DNA of 8,268 nt from Candidatus Bathycorpusculum fermentans (lineage in GTDB: Archaea; Thermoproteota; Bathyarchaeia; Bathyarchaeales; Bathycorpusculaceae), in assembly GCA_009787175.1 (NCBI GenBank), contig WRGM01000104.1, positions 1-8,268 of the forward strand, in the 5' to 3' direction. Both the position numbers and the translations under genes were made by a program. Positions 6,063 to 8,268 of the stretch are shown in pieces (positions within the stretch are counted from its first letter, which is position 1; every line of letters begins with the position of its first letter). The notes below the pieces were generated by a model. That model was not told the origin of the DNA and searched no databases. It saw only the letters and a list, made by a program, of their open reading frames with translations.

Positions 6063-6996
6063 TTAATCGTACACCTTGAAAGTCCACTTCACACTTTATT
6101 ACATGTTCTTCTGGGAGAACTTGCTTAAAAGCTTCTACAACTTTAGAAGTGTTTTCTTTTAAAACTATAGCGTGTACAGCCTCACCTAGCATGTTCTGTG
6201 TAGCGCCAACAGCGCCGGCTTGCAGGGCTAAATTTACAAGTTCACATACTCTATCTGAGGCAAACTTTGTTTTTTGGGCAAAGAGCCAACAGTTTGATAA
6301 GAAAGTCTCTAAACAAGGGTCTTCTAAAATTTTTGCTAACGCCTCTTTCCCGTAACTGTTAATTGCATTTTTATGTTGTTTAGAGGAGAGCACATTTTTA
6401 GATAAGGTGGTGTTGTAAAATCCGGCTACGATGCCATATTTGGGACTTATAGGTATGCGGTCAATTTTGCATATGCTGGGTGCGCCGGGTTCTGTTACAA
6501 GGATTAATCCACCTCCAGCTGTCAATGAGCTAACTGTACCTAAGCCTGTTTGAAGGCGAATTTCAGCTAAATGAGCAACTTCACCTATCTGATTAAAGGT
6601 TAAGGGTAAATTTAAAGCCTCTTTAAGGGCCAACCCGGTAGTTAATGCGCCGCCGGCGCTAGTTCCAAATCCCATACCTATGGGGACATCAATTTGGTGC
6701 TCCACATGTACAGCATATTTTTTAGCCGTTTTACTAAGCAGTGTTTGAGCTACGTCTCGTGTTACTTTAGCTTCCTCCGTAGCAGACCTACTGTTAATTG
6801 TAACATTAACAAGGTTCTCAGAGGCATCCTCTAGGGTAACTTTTGTATGTACACCTAACTGTAATCCGAAACCGCCACCTCGGGCACCCATGTAGCGTAA
6901 ATCAGTAATTTCTGCACCATCAGGGTTTGTGCTGCAAATTTCAAATAGGCTAGATATAGCGCCTGGCGCAAAGGCTTTAACGATTTTTTTAGACAT
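6037..6996 (-). CDS. Pantoate kinase (GHMP kinase family)
   Basis: This 319-residue enzyme is the archaeal pantoate kinase (PoK), which phosphorylates pantoate to 4-phosphopantoate. Phosphopantothenate synthetase then uses that product, in place of the bacterial PanC/CoaA route. The GHMP glycine-rich ATP-binding motif PIGMGFGTSAGGAL is at residues 105-118. The N-terminal AFAPGAISSLFEI (8-20) and GARGGGFGLQLG (37-48) fit the pantoate kinase subgroup. A late glycine-rich GAVGATQNMLGEAVHAIV (~261-278) corresponds to the third GHMP motif. The length is typical. It begins at an ATG (6996-6994) only 4 nt after the stop of the membrane-protein gene and ends 26 bp inside coaD, so it is the middle gene of a tight operon. 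Pantoate kinase is essentially archaeal, which is the strongest taxonomic clue here. Confidence 0.9.
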   Translation of the reverse strand: MSKKIVKAFAPGAISSLFEICSTNPDGAEITDLRYMGARGGGFGLQLGVHTKVTLEDASENLVNVTINSRSATEEAKVTRDVAQTLLSKTAKKYAVHVEHQIDVPIGMGFGTSAGGALTTGLALKEALNLPLTFNQIGEVAHLAEIRLQTGLGTVSSLTAGGGLILVTEPGAPSICKIDRIPISPKYGIVAGFYNTTLSKNVLSSKQHKNAINSYGKEALAKILEDPCLETFLSNCWLFAQKTKFASDRVCELVNLALQAGAVGATQNMLGEAVHAIVLKENTSKVVEAFKQVLPEEHVIKCEVDFQGVRLIGNKEETI

Positions 6997-7000
6997 ATAC

Positions 7001-7753
7001 TCACTTGTCTTTTGAAGGGTTATTTTTGCCGCGTTGGAGGTTGGGAAAAACTTTTTGCATTATCTTGATTATAGGCACAGCCAGTATTATAAAGGGTAAC
7101 TCTGTGATTATGAGCCATATGAAGAGGGGTAGAACGTATATGAAGGGTAATGGGTCTCCGAAGTGTGTTAGGAACATGGGGCTTACTAGCCAGACAGTTA
7201 TGGATAATAAGAGACCTCCTATGATTTGTCCGATTACAGCGCCTATTGCGTAGCTGCTCCATTCTTTCCATCGAATAGAAATTACTACAATAGCTGCTAA
7301 GCTTACTATTATGGTTAGTATAAAGGCTATTAGAAATGTGTTAGATGTTAAGCCTGTGTAAGCTGTAAAGTCGGAGAGCAATAGTATTGAGGCAGCTAGC
7401 AGCGCGGCGATTTCTATAGTTATAATAGTTAGGGTTTGTTTTAGGTTAATGTTTTTAGTATATAGATAGCCTATTAGGAAGAATAGTATAAAGTTGGGTG
7501 GAACACCTGCTACTAGGCTTAGCGTGGGGTTTCCGTGTACTAGGATGTCTCGTATGAATATGCCTATAGCTCCGCTTATGCCGCCGACCCAGGGGCCGTA
7601 GAGCGCGGCGAAAACAGCGGGGATTATAACGGCGGGGAGGAAGCCTATGCCAAAGAAGCTTATGCCTCCTGTTAAAATTCCAAATGCTGCATATAGTGCC
7701 GAGCAGATGCTTATAGCGGCAATATCTCGTGATGTAAGATGTGGAATGTTCAA
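7001..7753 (-). CDS. ECF-transporter S-component-like membrane protein in CoA operon
   Basis: This 250-residue polytopic membrane protein is the first gene of the operon with pantoate kinase and coaD. It has about seven to eight hydrophobic segments, near residues 10-33, 38-53, 56-70, 79-98, 104-126, 135-158, 165-193 and 201-233, and a basic tail ending NNPSKDK. The N-terminus (TSRDIAAISICSALYAAFGI, then AALYGPWVGGISGAIG) is of S-component type and parallels the protein at 702-1580. The start is a TTG at 7753-7751; no ATG occurs in the first half of the protein. A minus-strand GAGG lies about 7 nt upstream. Context suggests import of a CoA precursor or related vitamin, which is inference; bacterial pantothenate S components (PanT) are a known parallel in role, not demonstrated here. 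Coding-strand third positions are strongly A or C, opposite to the XPB core. No EcfA or EcfT gene is in view. Confidence 0.75.
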   Translation of the reverse strand: MNIPHLTSRDIAAISICSALYAAFGILTGGISFFGIGFLPAVIIPAVFAALYGPWVGGISGAIGIFIRDILVHGNPTLSLVAGVPPNFILFFLIGYLYTKNINLKQTLTIITIEIAALLAASILLLSDFTAYTGLTSNTFLIAFILTIIVSLAAIVVISIRWKEWSSYAIGAVIGQIIGGLLLSITVWLVSPMFLTHFGDPLPFIYVLPLFIWLIITELPFIILAVPIIKIMQKVFPNLQRGKNNPSKDK

Positions 7754-7799
7754 GCTTTATCCTCTTTAAACGTCGTGAACTTAATCTTCAGAAGGTATG

Positions 7800-7820
7800 A
7801 ACCAAATAAGTATTTTGGTT
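7800..7820 (-). promoter_or_regulatory. Inverted repeat near the predicted transcription start of the CoA operon
   Basis: AACCAAA (7800-7806) and TTTGGTT (7814-7820) form a perfect 7-bp inverted repeat with a 7-nt spacer. It lies between the TATA-like TTATAA (7819-7824) and the gene, where transcription should begin (~7796). It could be a repressor operator or a hairpin at the very 5' end of the leader. Confidence 0.4.
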
Positions 7821-7844
7821 ATAATGTTTAAACATGTTTAAACA
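7819..7844 (-). promoter_or_regulatory. 20-bp perfect palindrome abutting a TATA element, CoA operon promoter
   Basis: Two tandem copies of TGTTTAAACA (7825-7834, 7835-7844) make one perfect 20-bp palindrome. On the minus strand it runs straight into TTATAACC, a TATA-like element at 7824-7819, so it occupies the TFB-recognition position. With ~25-nt spacing, transcription would start near 7796, leaving a leader of about 43 nt before the TTG at 7753. This looks like a regulator site for the CoA/transporter operon. Confidence 0.5.
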
Positions 7845-8205
7845 ACACATGTAAAACAACAATAAAAACATCAAAAATGATAAAACTAAAATAGCAAAAA
7901 ACAATAAAAAAGAAACAAATGGAGCTAAAACAAACAGATAAATTAAACAGTTACATACGTTTATCGGGTTAATGCACTTTTTACACTTTACTTACTGGCT
8001 CTTTTTGGTTAATACATACAGACTATATGACCACACTTCAAAGACAGCTAATTTAGCATAGTCCAAACCTACTTGCTCCAAAAAATTTTACACATCATAA
8101 GAATCATATCCTCATGCTAATTAACACTCGAACATAAACTATAACAAAATCAACTAAAGCACACTTTACCTCCAAATGCATATAGCAACTTGATTTTACA
8201 TTGAT
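7845..8205. other. Gene-free A/C-rich stretch
   Basis: I see no credible gene, tRNA or box C/D RNA here. From 7841 to about 7957 the plus strand is almost entirely A and C, with six-A runs at 7896-7901 and 7906-7911. The minus strand is therefore U-tract-rich and could terminate leftward transcription from a gene outside the window. GGTTAAT occurs twice (7967-7973, 8007-8013), which may be chance. Confidence 0.4.
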
Positions 8206-8207
8206 AG

Positions 8208-8216
8208 TTTATATAT
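8208..8216 (+). promoter_or_regulatory. TATA-box candidate at the right edge
   Basis: TTTATATAT is a strong archaeal TATA-like element on the plus strand. A start about 25 nt downstream (~8238) would precede a GGTAG (8239-8243) and an ATG at 8253, consistent with a gene that runs out of the window. Confidence 0.4.
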
Positions 8217-8252
8217 CTCGGTTGTGTATAGCTCTTTAGGTAGTTATTTGAC

Positions 8253-8268
8253 ATGAGAGCAACTGATG
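8253..8268 (+). CDS. Possible 5' end of a gene leaving the window
   Basis: An ATG at 8253 opens a frame reading MRATD before the window ends. It is supported only by the upstream GGTAG (8239-8243, 9 nt spacing) and the TATA-like element at 8208-8216. A second ATG at 8266-8268 is an alternative. Nothing can be said about the product. Confidence 0.2.

Noticed and set aside
7919..7972. Seventeen-codon plus-strand frame starting MELKQTD
   Set aside because: It is too short, lacks a ribosome binding site and lies in extreme A/C-rich sequence where such frames arise by chance.
7967..8013. Direct repeat GGTTAAT
   Set aside because: It is only seven bases in AT-rich sequence, with no further similarity between the flanks.
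7958..8160. tRNA or box C/D sRNA in the right-hand gap
   Set aside because: I searched for GTTCRANYC-type T-arms and paired C/D boxes by eye on both strands and found no consistent set.

Overview
The window looks archaeal and AT-rich. Pantoate kinase and the archaeal/eukaryotic-type phosphopantetheine adenylyltransferase are encoded together, several starts are preceded by GGTG- or GAGG-type Shine-Dalgarno sequences, and promoter candidates look like archaeal TATA boxes. A low-GC Bathyarchaeia-like genome is my best guess for the lineage, but that is inference from general flavour, not from a marker gene.

Layout, left to right. (1) Positions 1-413 hold the 3' part of an IS630-family transposase with an in-frame TGA, followed by stacked small hairpins. 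(2) Positions 702-1580 (+) encode a polytopic membrane protein resembling an ECF-transporter substrate-binding (S) component. (3) Positions 1581-2045 are noncoding and contain three 64-65 bp tandem repeats plus a degenerate fourth. Each unit can fold into hairpins, and the unit length rules out a conserved reading frame. (4) Positions 2046-5526 (+) form a two-gene unit. A bacterial/mycobacterial-type XPB helicase overlaps by 8 bp a ~609-residue protein whose C-terminus carries the same XPB N-terminal-like domain as the start of the helicase. (5) Convergent to these, positions 7753 to 5547 (-) form a compact three-gene unit: a second S-component-like membrane protein, pantoate kinase, and phosphopantetheine adenylyltransferase (coaD). 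(6) Positions 7754-8268 are gene-free apart from a possible gene start at the right edge. They contain a 20-bp perfect palindrome (two tandem copies of TGTTTAAACA) abutting a TATA-like element of the CoA operon.

The minus-strand operon joins two steps of archaeal coenzyme A synthesis to a candidate vitamin/precursor transporter subunit, which suggests uptake of a CoA precursor or another vitamin. The two membrane proteins are visible paralogues, and the same 10-mer palindrome TGTTTAAACA lies upstream of both, so they may share a regulator. The XPB pair looks like a DNA-repair or transcription-associated helicase with a dedicated partner, of bacterial rather than archaeal XPB-Bax1 type.

The items most worth a second look are the structured tandem repeats at 1597-1836, the shared palindrome upstream of the two membrane-protein genes, and the XPB/partner pair with its duplicated domain.
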